Shown: piece by piece, positions 1-8,240 of the stretch | Position numbering within the stretch: position 1 is the first letter of the stretch | Layout: each line of letters opens with the position of its first letter | Source: JAAFHB01 sp963677935 | GTDB taxonomy: Bacteria; Bacteroidota; Bacteroidia; Bacteroidales; Prolixibacteraceae | Assembly: GCA_963677935.2 (NCBI GenBank) | Contig: CAXXEH010000003.1 | Span: forward strand, 6,324,001-6,388,000 | Direction of reading: 5' to 3' | DNA length: 64,000 bases | Position numbers and translations under genes: made by a program | The notes under the pieces: generated by a model | Database searches by the model: none | What the model saw: only the letters and a program-made list of their open reading frames with translations | What the model was told of the DNA's origin: nothing

Positions 1-5
1 TTATC

Positions 6-2192
6 GTGGCTGTAAATAAATTCATAATATTCTTTTTTTTGTTGGCGCTTTCTTTCCGGGTTTCCATTGCTCAGGAAGAAAAGCATAAAAGCATCGCCTG
101 GGAGGAAATAAAAAATGCAGGTCCGGATCTGAAACAAATTGGCTGGCTTAAAACAAAGCATGCCAATGAGATAAAATCTTCGAACTGGTCGGTTGGCTGC
201 GAAACACTTGACAGGGATTATGCGAAGTTCAGTGTTTATAAAAATTATGTGGGAGAGCTGGGGGTAAAGCATGCCCGCTTGCAGAGCGGCTGGGCCAAGT
301 GTGAGAAACAAAAGGGTGTGTATGATTTCGCTTGGCTCGACAGTTGTGTTTACGGTTTGATTGATCAGGGGGTGAAACCCTGGATTTGCCTGTGCTACGG
401 AAATACGCTTTATAAATCCAGGATAGAACTGGGCGCGGAAATATTTACTTCGGAAGAAATCATGACGGCATGGTGCAAATATGTTGAGGCGACAGTTCTG
501 CATTACAAAGCTGTTGTAAAAGATTGGGAAATTTGGAATGAGCCAAGGCATTCTGCATCTCCTGAGGCTTATGCTAACCTTTTAATTAGAACTTCCGGGG
601 CAATCAGAAAGTCCCAGTCCAATGCAACAATTCTGGGATTTACGGTACATGGTTTTACCCCCGGGATAGTACTTAAATTTCCTTCGGCAGTATTGGAAAT
701 ATTGAAAGCGAAGGGAAAGCTGGATGTGGTTGATTATGTGACTTATCATCCATATACCCCAAACCCGGATGATTGTTATCCAATGGTTGAGGAGCTCAGG
801 CAACTTCTACATTCGTATAACCCGAGACTAAAATTATATCAGGGAGAAAGTGGTTGTCCGTCAATGGGCAATAACAGGAATAATAAAGAACCGTGGACAG
901 AATATAGTCAGGTAAAATGGAATTTGCGGCGTTTAGCCGGAGACTGGACAAGAAATATACCTTCGTCCCTTTTTACAATTATCGATTTAAAATATCCTGA
1001 TCATTTACAGTCGCTTGGTTTAATACGCTCAAACGATTCCCATGAATTTTTGTATAAACGAACTTCTTTCTACAGTGCTCAGCACATGTTCAACTTCTTT
1101 GATTCATCTGTAAAGTCAATGGGAGAAATGAAATATAAGGCAGATACACAGCGAAAAATGTATGTTGCCGGATTCAGGAAAAAAGGAACATCGGCATCGG
1201 GTGTAATGATCTGGTATAACGACAATGCGCCTGACAGCAACCTGAAGTGGGATTTGGTGAATGTGACCATCTGCAATATCCGGTTTAAAGACCCGGTGTA
1301 CGTGGAATTGATTACCGGCAAGGTCTATGAAATTGGCAGGAAAAATTGGCAAAAATCAGGGAACGGTACAGTTTTTACAAACCTGCCTGTATGGGACAGT
1401 CCTGTTATGCTGGATGAACGTGGACAAATCGTGATGATGCCGGTAAACATCGCCGCAAAGCAGGTTCAACAGGTTCCCGGCAAAATGAAAGTAGTACAGT
1501 GCTGGGACGACAGTCCCACTACCGACATTCCGTTGGTGGCACTCTTGAAGAAATATCATGCCAGGGCTACTTTTAACATTATTCCGCGGGAAACCCGGAA
1601 AGCTTTTGTGGTCAGGAAAATGAAGGCCGGCGAGCATGTCCTTTTCTCTTTCCTGCCGAAGGATGTTTCAAGGGAGGGCGGCTTCAAAGTGGAGCACCTT
1701 GCCAACAGCGAGATGCATGGAATTTACGAGGGTTTCAAAATTGCCGGGCACTGCGGTATTCCGCTGGGTGATACGCCAAAGGATTCTGAGGCTCGGATGC
1801 AGATACTGCAGAAAACCAAAACGATGATCCGGGATGACTTCGGGCAGGCGGTATGCGGATATGTCTATCCCGGCGGAAATTACAGCCCTGCGGCCATGAA
1901 GGGTATCGGAAAAGCCGGATATCTTTACGCCCGTACCACGAAGAGTGCTGATGCACCGCTTCCGCTTGATACACCCATGGCCTTGCCCACAAGTTGCCAT
2001 TGGGGTTCCCCTACGTTTTGGGAGAAGTATGAGGATGCGAAGAAAATGGGCGGCGTTTTTTATTTCTGGGGACATTCCTGTGAGTTGGGAGACGATCCGG
2101 AGCTGTGGGCCTGGCTCGGGTCCATCTATGAACGAATATCGGCCGATCCAGAGGCTGAATGGGCCGATGTGATTGACCTTTTTAATAATTAA
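6..2192 (+). CDS. Secreted clan GH-A glycosidase fused to a polysaccharide deacetylase domain
   Basis: A two-domain secreted protein of 728 residues. Residues 1-22 form a signal peptide ending near SIAQ. Residues about 50-460 look like a clan GH-A (GH39/GH5-like) TIM-barrel glycosidase: WEIWNEP gives a candidate acid/base E179 and LYQGESG gives a candidate nucleophile E281. From about residue 495 a NodB-type polysaccharide deacetylase follows, with WDDSP (D501/D502), ATFNI, the PGGNY motif and a late FWGHS histidine. The start is a GTG at position 6, but the frame is open to the window edge, so the true start may lie outside. It heads a same-strand carbohydrate cluster. The exact GH family and substrate cannot be fixed from sequence reading; acetylated glycan is inferred from the deacetylase and the esterase downstream. 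Confidence 0.75.
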   Translation: MAVNKFIIFFFLLALSFRVSIAQEEKHKSIAWEEIKNAGPDLKQIGWLKTKHANEIKSSNWSVGCETLDRDYAKFSVYKNYVGELGVKHARLQSGWAKCEKQKGVYDFAWLDSCVYGLIDQGVKPWICLCYGNTLYKSRIELGAEIFTSEEIMTAWCKYVEATVLHYKAVVKDWEIWNEPRHSASPEAYANLLIRTSGAIRKSQSNATILGFTVHGFTPGIVLKFPSAVLEILKAKGKLDVVDYVTYHPYTPNPDDCYPMVEELRQLLHSYNPRLKLYQGESGCPSMGNNRNNKEPWTEYSQVKWNLRRLAGDWTRNIPSSLFTIIDLKYPDHLQSLGLIRSNDSHEFLYKRTSFYSAQHMFNFFDSSVKSMGEMKYKADTQRKMYVAGFRKKGTSASGVMIWYNDNAPDSNLKWDLVNVTICNIRFKDPVYVELITGKVYEIGRKNWQKSGNGTVFTNLPVWDSPVMLDERGQIVMMPVNIAAKQVQQVPGKMKVVQCWDDSPTTDIPLVALLKKYHARATFNIIPRETRKAFVVRKMKAGEHVLFSFLPKDVSREGGFKVEHLANSEMHGIYEGFKIAGHCGIPLGDTPKDSEARMQILQKTKTMIRDDFGQAVCGYVYPGGNYSPAAMKGIGKAGYLYARTTKSADAPLPLDTPMALPTSCHWGSPTFWEKYEDAKKMGGVFYFWGHSCELGDDPELWAWLGSIYERISADPEAEWADVIDLFNN

Positions 2193-2205
2193 TCCGTTTA
2201 TATTT

Positions 2206-3753
2206 ATGAATGTGAGATTCTTTGTAAAATACCTTCAGATAGTAACAATCGTACTGACGGCATTATCTTCGAATGCAAAAGTTGTTCAAAATAGTTTGTT
2301 CAGCGATCATTCGGTCTTACAACGAGGAGTTAAAGTGCCCGTTTGGGGTACTGCCGATGACAATGAACCGATATCTGTGGAAATAGCAGGACAGAAATTG
2401 ACTACCCTGGCAAAATTGGGCAGATGGTTTGTGAGCCTTGATCCTCTGTCTGCAGGTGGCCCTTACACAATGACAATCAAAGGGAAGGAAAATACTGTTC
2501 TGGTTCACGATATTTTAGTAGGCGAAGTCTGGGTTTGTAGCGGACAATCGAATATGGCAAGGCAATTGGGGCCTATACCAAATCAAAGGCCAATAGAAAA
2601 TTGTGTTCAGGAGCGTAATGCTGCAAATTATCCGCAAATCCGTGAGTATTTTGTAAAGACAAAATATGCTCATGAACCCATTGAAGACGCTAATGGTAAA
2701 TGGGTCGTTTGTTCGCAGGAAACGGTCAGCCTGTTTTCGGCAGTCGGCTATTTTTTTGCCAAGGAAATCCACCTGGCATTGAATGTTCCGGTGGGAATGA
2801 TTTTTTCGGCAGTTGGAGGGACTGCTGCCGGACAATGGACAGATGCCGAAGCGCTGAAGTCAAATCCTGAACTGAAAGATATAATCGAAAATTACGATAA
2901 AGCGGTTCATCGTTATCCACAGGATTTGGAAGAATATCATAAAAATGAAAAATCACTGTTTGCAAAGTTTCAGACCGACTCATTGAAAGCAATGGTCGAA
3001 GCCAAACAATTACCCCGAAAGCCGCAGCCCCCGGAAGACCCATCTTTGCGATTCTTCCCCGGTGGACTTTATAACGGGATGATAGCCCCGCTTCAGTTTT
3101 ACGCAATTAAGGGTGTTATCTGGTATCAGGGTGAAACAAACAATAATCTTCCAAAGCAATACGAGATTTTATTTCCTGAACTGATAAGAAGCTGGAGGAG
3201 TCAGTGGTCGGAGAAAGCTGGTATTCCGAAGAAATTTCCATTTCTGTTTGTGCAGATTGCTCCACATAAGGTAATGTCTCCTGAAATCAGGGAAGCACAG
3301 CTGGCGACGTGGAGGTCAACTGAAAATACAGCAATGGTTGTTACTACCGACTGTGGCGAAGCAAACGATATCCATCCTGTCAGGAAACAACCTGTTGGGG
3401 TTCGCCTGTCTTTGGCAGCCAAAGCGCTGGCTTACAGTCAGAAAATAGAGTATTCCGGGCCAGTGTATGAATCATTCAACGTAAGAGGAAACAGGGCAAT
3501 TCTGAGTTTTTCTCATGTAGGAAAGGGATTGACTTCGAAAGAAGGAGATTTAAAGGGGTTTGAAATCAAAGGCCGGTCGGGTGAAGCATATCTGCCAGCA
3601 AAGGCAGTTATCAAAGGCAGGAAGGTAATAGTTTCGAATGAAAAGGTCAATGATCCGGTTGCTGTTTATTATGGTTGGGCAAATGTACCTGACGTTAATT
3701 TGTACAACAAAGATGGCTTGCCAGCTTCTCCATTTCGGACAACCCGCGAATAA
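2206..3753 (+). CDS. Sialate O-acetylesterase family SGNH esterase
   Basis: Secreted carbohydrate esterase of the sialate-O-acetylesterase (SASA) family, expected to remove O-acetyl groups from a glycan in the periplasm. I chose the ATG at 2206 because it gives a clean signal peptide (to about SSNA); a TTG at 2173 in the same frame would overlap the previous gene. Family marks are the N-terminal LFSDHSVLQRG block, GQSNM with nucleophile S115, WYQGETNN at 306-313, and NDIHP supplying D388 and H390. The 515-residue length is normal. It lies 13 nt after the glycosidase-deacetylase gene and before the rhamnosidase, so a common transcript is likely. A second, broken member of the family sits at 13332-14882. 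Confidence 0.88.
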   Translation: MNVRFFVKYLQIVTIVLTALSSNAKVVQNSLFSDHSVLQRGVKVPVWGTADDNEPISVEIAGQKLTTLAKLGRWFVSLDPLSAGGPYTMTIKGKENTVLVHDILVGEVWVCSGQSNMARQLGPIPNQRPIENCVQERNAANYPQIREYFVKTKYAHEPIEDANGKWVVCSQETVSLFSAVGYFFAKEIHLALNVPVGMIFSAVGGTAAGQWTDAEALKSNPELKDIIENYDKAVHRYPQDLEEYHKNEKSLFAKFQTDSLKAMVEAKQLPRKPQPPEDPSLRFFPGGLYNGMIAPLQFYAIKGVIWYQGETNNNLPKQYEILFPELIRSWRSQWSEKAGIPKKFPFLFVQIAPHKVMSPEIREAQLATWRSTENTAMVVTTDCGEANDIHPVRKQPVGVRLSLAAKALAYSQKIEYSGPVYESFNVRGNRAILSFSHVGKGLTSKEGDLKGFEIKGRSGEAYLPAKAVIKGRKVIVSNEKVNDPVAVYYGWANVPDVNLYNKDGLPASPFRTTRE

Positions 3754-3798
3754 AAAAGGAAAGATCTTTATATTAATTTATTAGACGATGAAATTGAC

Positions 3799-5922
3799 AT
3801 GAATTATAAAAAAATATCCGCTGCTTTCCTGATTGCATTAGTATTTGCTGATCTGTCAGCACAAACAACCGCGCATAAAAAATCGGCTTTTGCCATTATT
3901 GATCCGGTGTACAGTGTGAACGAAAAAATGCCGTTATCAAATATAAAGAATGATGGAAAAACCTGGATATACGGGCCGGGAGAACTTGAATGCTGGCGTT
4001 TGCGGTTGCTTCAGGACAGAAAGGATAGCGCTAGGCTTCGCGTTGGTTATCCGGGAACATTTCACAAGGCATATGCAAATGGTTCTTTTCGTTTGACTCC
4101 GGATAATCAGGAATCACCGCAATCTGTGTATTTCCGGACTACCGGTGATGGTCAGGTATTTATTAACGATAAACCTGTCTCCAGATTCAAGCCTTCAGAT
4201 TCCGAATTGTTTTTTGTCCTTCCCCCAAAAGAGAAAATTGGTGAGATTCGATTTGATATTTCATCATCGGCCAATCCTCCGGCATTGTTAATCAGGAAAG
4301 GAGCTTTTTCAACATCCGCAAAGGAATGGCAATGGAAATCCGGATTCGAAGAATGGCAACCTGCATACCATCATCCGCTGACAGTATCGGGTGTTCCACC
4401 GCATCTGAATGAGAACCCTGAGATTATACTTCACCCTGTTCGAAAAGAAATCAACCTGTATGACTTTGGAAGAGAAATGCTGGGTTATATAGTCATAAAA
4501 AGTAGCATACGACCTGAGATTACTGTTGGGGAATCAACTTTCGAAGCCCTTGATACCCTTAACAAAGTTTTGGAACAATCGCCGGAAATGTTGAAAACCG
4601 GGGATGGTTTGTGGAAATCGAAATCTTTGCTTGCATTCCGTTATTTATATACAGATGTAAATGCAGAAGACATTCAATGTCATGCAATTTTTTATCCCGT
4701 TTCTTATAAAGGGGCGTTTGCCTGTTCCGATTCAACATTGACGCGAATCTGGATGAACAGTGCTTATACGTTGCGTTTATGTATGTATGATTTTTTGATT
4801 GATGGGATAAAACGGGACCGCTTGCCATGGACAGGCGATCTGGCCATGAGCATGATGGCGAATGCTTACACTTTTGGAGATGCCGAAATAGTAAGACGAA
4901 GCCTTACCACACTTGGTCGTGCAGGAATAAAAAAAACAGATATCAACGGAATAATTGATTATTCGCTTTGGTGGATTATTTCACAGGATCAATATCAGCT
5001 CTATTTTAGTGATTCGTCACACTTGAAACGGGAATGGCCACGAATAAGGGAGACTCTTGATCTGTTAAGTGTTAGATGCGATAAGTCTGGCTTTTTGATG
5101 CCAGGTAACAAATGGCTGTTTATAGATTGGGTAGATCAGGAAAAATGGACTGCACTTCAGGTGCTATGGTGGTGGGCACAACAATGTGGCGTAAAATTGG
5201 CCCACAGGATGGGAGATACACAAACTGAGCACCGCTGGCAAAAAATTTCTCAGTCATTAAAAATCGAGTTGGAAAAAATTGCATGGAATGCTGAAAAGGG
5301 AATTTGGTTAGGCAATCCTAAATTTCCGGGAAAAATGTCGAGACATGCTAATTTCATGGCTGTAATATCAGGGCTGGCAACGAAAAATCAGCGTGCTGGG
5401 ATAAATAAGATGCTCACTGACGATAAAATTAGTCCGGTTGGGACCCCCTATATGTCAGGATTTGAAAATATTGCCATATCACAAAATGGAGATATTCAAT
5501 CCATGTTAAAACGGGTAAAAGAATATTGGGGTGGAATGCTAATCCAGGGAGCAACAACATTTTGGGAAGCATATGATCCATCTCAGAGAGGGAAAGATAA
5601 TTATTCATTTTATAAAAGACCTTATGGTAAGAGTTTATGCCATGCATGGAGTGCAGGCCCGGCTGCCATTCTTTCATCCGAAATATTTGGGTTGCGCCCG
5701 CTTGATGACGGGTGGAAAAAGTTTTCGGTAAACCCAAATCCTGGATATTTGGAATGGGCCAGTACAGTGGTGCCTACTTCATTTGGCGACATTGTGGTGG
5801 ATATTGACGGAAAAAATATGGTCGTGTCAGTTCCGAAAGGGACTATTGCCGAGGTGTACGGAAAATCGTTCACAGGGCCGAAAACAATAAAAATGGAAAT
5901 CAAATCTGAATCTGGAAATTAA
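3799..5922 (+). CDS. Alpha-L-rhamnosidase, GH78 family
   Basis: Secreted inverting glycosidase that should release L-rhamnose from the non-reducing ends of glycans. Residues 1-22 are a signal peptide (to LSAQ). The N-terminal 300 residues are beta-rich; the (alpha/alpha)6 catalytic domain carries the family signature DGIKRDRLPWTGD at 335-347 and a late QGATTFWE with E590 as likely catalytic base. The C-terminal part has HAWSAGPA and the closing beta-sandwich seen in this family. Length 707 is on the short side of the family. It follows the esterase with a 45-nt gap. Rhamnosidase plus acetylesterase plus fucosidase suggests a pectin-like or algal/bacterial rhamnose glycan, which is inference. 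Confidence 0.85.
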   Translation: MNYKKISAAFLIALVFADLSAQTTAHKKSAFAIIDPVYSVNEKMPLSNIKNDGKTWIYGPGELECWRLRLLQDRKDSARLRVGYPGTFHKAYANGSFRLTPDNQESPQSVYFRTTGDGQVFINDKPVSRFKPSDSELFFVLPPKEKIGEIRFDISSSANPPALLIRKGAFSTSAKEWQWKSGFEEWQPAYHHPLTVSGVPPHLNENPEIILHPVRKEINLYDFGREMLGYIVIKSSIRPEITVGESTFEALDTLNKVLEQSPEMLKTGDGLWKSKSLLAFRYLYTDVNAEDIQCHAIFYPVSYKGAFACSDSTLTRIWMNSAYTLRLCMYDFLIDGIKRDRLPWTGDLAMSMMANAYTFGDAEIVRRSLTTLGRAGIKKTDINGIIDYSLWWIISQDQYQLYFSDSSHLKREWPRIRETLDLLSVRCDKSGFLMPGNKWLFIDWVDQEKWTALQVLWWWAQQCGVKLAHRMGDTQTEHRWQKISQSLKIELEKIAWNAEKGIWLGNPKFPGKMSRHANFMAVISGLATKNQRAGINKMLTDDKISPVGTPYMSGFENIAISQNGDIQSMLKRVKEYWGGMLIQGATTFWEAYDPSQRGKDNYSFYKRPYGKSLCHAWSAGPAAILSSEIFGLRPLDDGWKKFSVNPNPGYLEWASTVVPTSFGDIVVDIDGKNMVVSVPKGTIAEVYGKSFTGPKTIKMEIKSESGN

Positions 5923-5949
5923 TTTCAAAAACAATTCTTTATCTGAAAA

Positions 5950-6270
5950 ATGACAAAAATAAAGAACAGAATTCTAACCATATTGCCATTATGCCTCCTC
6001 TTATTTGGAAACCGTATCACAACAAAAATAACTCGCGAGGATACCGAATGGAGCGATTTCTGGTGGGCACATGAAAATGACATGTCAAAACCACGTGTTT
6101 TATTTATTGGCAATTCTATATCAAGAGGTTATTATTCTGCCGTTTCTGCAAAGTTGGCAGAAAAAGCCAACTGCGACCGGTATGCAACCTCCCGGAGTAT
6201 TGACGACCCGACATTGTTTAGAGAGACCAAAATTGCAATGGCCCCAGGCGGAGAAAGATATAATTATTGA
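5950..6270 (+). pseudogene. Truncated SGNH/GDSL hydrolase
   Basis: The N-terminal third of an SGNH hydrolase: a hydrophobic leader, then EWSDFWWAHENDMSKP, then block I as FIGNSIS, then a stop after 106 residues. The remaining catalytic blocks, including the DxxH near the C terminus, are absent, and the reading frame ends in a low-complexity scrap (GGERYNY). Intact relatives are around 220 residues or more. I read this as a gene cut by deletion rather than a short functional protein. It starts 27 nt after the rhamnosidase and was probably part of the same operon. Confidence 0.7.
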
Positions 6271-6310
6271 TTTTCTTCCTAACAATGGAATTAATTAATA
6301 ACAACAAACC

Positions 6311-6625
6311 ATGAAAAATTTATTTGTATTTGTGTTTACAGCCGATGTTGGTGTATATAGCCAACAGCAAAATACTAATGATGATGTAAAATATGTGATA
6401 TTTACATCACGAAGCGAAGCCAAAGAAACTGGAGAGGGAATATCTAGATTTACACCAGAAAAAAAATCAGATATTAATAAATATCCCCCTACCATGTTCC
6501 ATTTTATCTCTAAAACCAGGGGAATATCAGCTTATGCAAACTGTTTTAGATTCGATTTGGATAAACTATCTGAAAAACGAAAAGTAACCGAAAGAGATAA
6601 ATTAGTAATTAAGAAAATCAAATAG
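6311..6625 (+). CDS. Hypothetical protein, probably the first part of a frameshifted gene
   Basis: A 104-residue ORF I do not recognise. It opens with a weak signal-like segment (MKNLFVFVFTADVG...YSQQQ) and continues with a charged region. Immediately after its stop (TAG at 6623-6625) another frame stays open and carries plausible protein sequence to 6804, so the two may be halves of one gene split by a single-base shift near 6620. It lies among other damaged genes, which makes a broken gene more likely than a real 104-residue product. Confidence 0.35.
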   Translation: MKNLFVFVFTADVGVYSQQQNTNDDVKYVIFTSRSEAKETGEGISRFTPEKKSDINKYPPTMFHFISKTRGISAYANCFRFDLDKLSEKRKVTERDKLVIKKIK

Positions 6626-6804
6626 AATTTATAGATTCCATTAATCTTATTGATATACTTTTCCCAAAAATGACCAAAGATGAATTCATTAAAACCCGGA
6701 ACAGTTTGTGGGATAAAACAGTTTATTTTATTGACCGCTCGGAAATAAAGAACCAAAAAGTCAAGCTATACCCTGTACATGTGTTTGGAATAAACCTGTA
6801 TTGA
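6626..6804 (+). pseudogene. Second half of the frameshifted hypothetical gene
   Basis: Frame open from 6613 to the TGA at 6802-6804. It has an ATG at 6670 (MTKDEFIKTRNSLWDK, then 28 more residues). Its composition matches the ORF that ends at 6625, and reading through a one-base shift would join the two into a protein of about 160 residues. No ribosome binding site was seen before 6670. Identity unknown. Confidence 0.35.
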
Positions 6805-6845
6805 TGTAATTCAAGTATTATTATTCAAGTTTATAAATCGTAGAA

Positions 6846-7901
6846 ATGAAATACACTATAAAAATTATTGGTTTATATTTAATTTATTTCTGTTTTCTCT
6901 CCAATTGTTATTCGAATAGCCAGAAGCCTGAGAAAGGCAAAAGCTTTGTTTTTTTATCAGGACAAGATACTCCGGAAATGATTATAAAAAAAGCAGCACA
7001 TGTTATTCCTTCATCACAACAACTCGAATGGCAAAAGTTGGAATACACGGCTTTCGTACATTTTGGTTTGTACACGTTTCAACTCAGGGAGATGCCTGCA
7101 TCCCCCGATCTATTCAATCCCGTAGGTTTGGATTGCCGTCAATGGGCGAAGACTTTTAAAGATGCAGGTATGAAAGGAGTGATATTAACCGCTAAACATC
7201 ATGAAGGATTCTGTTTGTGGCCAAGCCAATATACCGACTACTCAGTAAAAAGTTCGAAATGGAGAAACGGAATGGGGGATGTTGTCAAAGAACTGTCGAA
7301 TGCATGCAGGGAATATGGATTGAAGTTTGGAATTTATATCTCTCCCTGGGATAAACACAATCCAGATTATGGAACGCCTAAATATGATGAGTATTTTAAA
7401 AATCAGCTTACGGAATTGCTTACCAATTATGGAGACATTTTCGAAGTCTGGTTTGACGGTTATTACGGGGGAACAAAAGGGAAAAAGCAGCAATACGATT
7501 GGAAGGGATACGTTGACCTGACCAGAAAACTACAACCCAATGCAGCCATCGCTATTATGGGGCCGGATATACGTTGGGTAGGAACAGAAACCGGATATGG
7601 CAGAGATACCGAATGGAGCGTGGTGCCGGTCGGGGAACAGGATTTGAAATTGGTAAAAACGTTTGATCGGTTCCTTGTTCAGGAGAACATTCAAAACGGA
7701 CAACGGATAGAGGGTTTTAAACTTGAAGCCTGGGAGAATGGACATTGGGTAGAAAAATTAAATGGGACGACCATCGGATATAAGAGAATTCTCCGTTTCC
7801 CCGTAACCAGATCGTCAAAAGTACGACTGACGATTATTGATGCTAGGGATTGTCCGGAAATTAAATATGTTGGACTATACAAATCTCCGAATGGAGTATA
7901 G
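6846..7901 (+). CDS. Alpha-L-fucosidase, GH29 family, with probable internal deletion
   Basis: Secreted or lipid-anchored GH29 protein (leader ends FLSNCYSN, a possible lipobox). The catalytic barrel is recognisable by FVHFGLYTF, TAKHHEGFCLWPS, GIYISPWD and VWFDGYYGG with nucleophile D204, and by WVGTETGYGRDTEW. After VPVGEQDLKLVKTF (about residue 265) it jumps directly into the C-terminal discoidin-like domain (RFLVQENIQNGQRIEGF to KYVGLYK). Family members with this tail normally have a further stretch of roughly 100 residues or more between the two parts, so an in-frame deletion is likely and activity is doubtful. This is my comparison from memory, not an alignment. Confidence 0.75.
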   Translation: MKYTIKIIGLYLIYFCFLSNCYSNSQKPEKGKSFVFLSGQDTPEMIIKKAAHVIPSSQQLEWQKLEYTAFVHFGLYTFQLREMPASPDLFNPVGLDCRQWAKTFKDAGMKGVILTAKHHEGFCLWPSQYTDYSVKSSKWRNGMGDVVKELSNACREYGLKFGIYISPWDKHNPDYGTPKYDEYFKNQLTELLTNYGDIFEVWFDGYYGGTKGKKQQYDWKGYVDLTRKLQPNAAIAIMGPDIRWVGTETGYGRDTEWSVVPVGEQDLKLVKTFDRFLVQENIQNGQRIEGFKLEAWENGHWVEKLNGTTIGYKRILRFPVTRSSKVRLTIIDARDCPEIKYVGLYKSPNGV

Positions 7902-8045
7902 TTAAAAGTGACATTCACGATAACAAAGAAGGTGATTAAATGCAATGGGTATTACCGCAGAGCCCTTTGCAAATCAGAAAATATTTAATGGAAGTGTTAT
8001 GCTAAAGTTCCTTTTATGATTGGATGATTTCTCCATTCCGAAGTG

Positions 8046-8207
8046 ATGCGCATAAAAGATTCGATTGATCCACAAATTGTACTAATCGGAAACTCGCAGC
8101 ACATTACCGGAGAGACGGGTACAAAGGTAGTTTTCAAAACACAAATCCGCACCAAACCGGGTGGTTCGGTCGGGACAATCGATCTGAAAATGATCGGGTT
8201 TGAATAA
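8046..8207 (+). pseudogene. C-terminal scrap of an unidentified gene in the 7902-8240 gap
   Basis: A 53-residue open stretch (MRIKDSIDPQIVLIGNSQ, later KTQIRTKPGGSVGT) ending at TAA 8205-8207. It reads like the C-terminal end of a larger exported protein: it lacks a leader and has no ribosome binding site. The sequence before it (7902-8045) has stops in all forward frames. Together with the shortened GH29 gene upstream it points to deletion of one or more genes here. Parent family not recognised. Confidence 0.35.
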
Positions 8208-8240
8208 TAGTTAATTTGTTATAAATCAAAATAATCAGAG

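Noticed and set aside
1668..2075. 135-codon minus-strand ORF inside the first gene
   Set aside because: Antisense shadow of the deacetylase coding region with no leader, domain or ribosome site.
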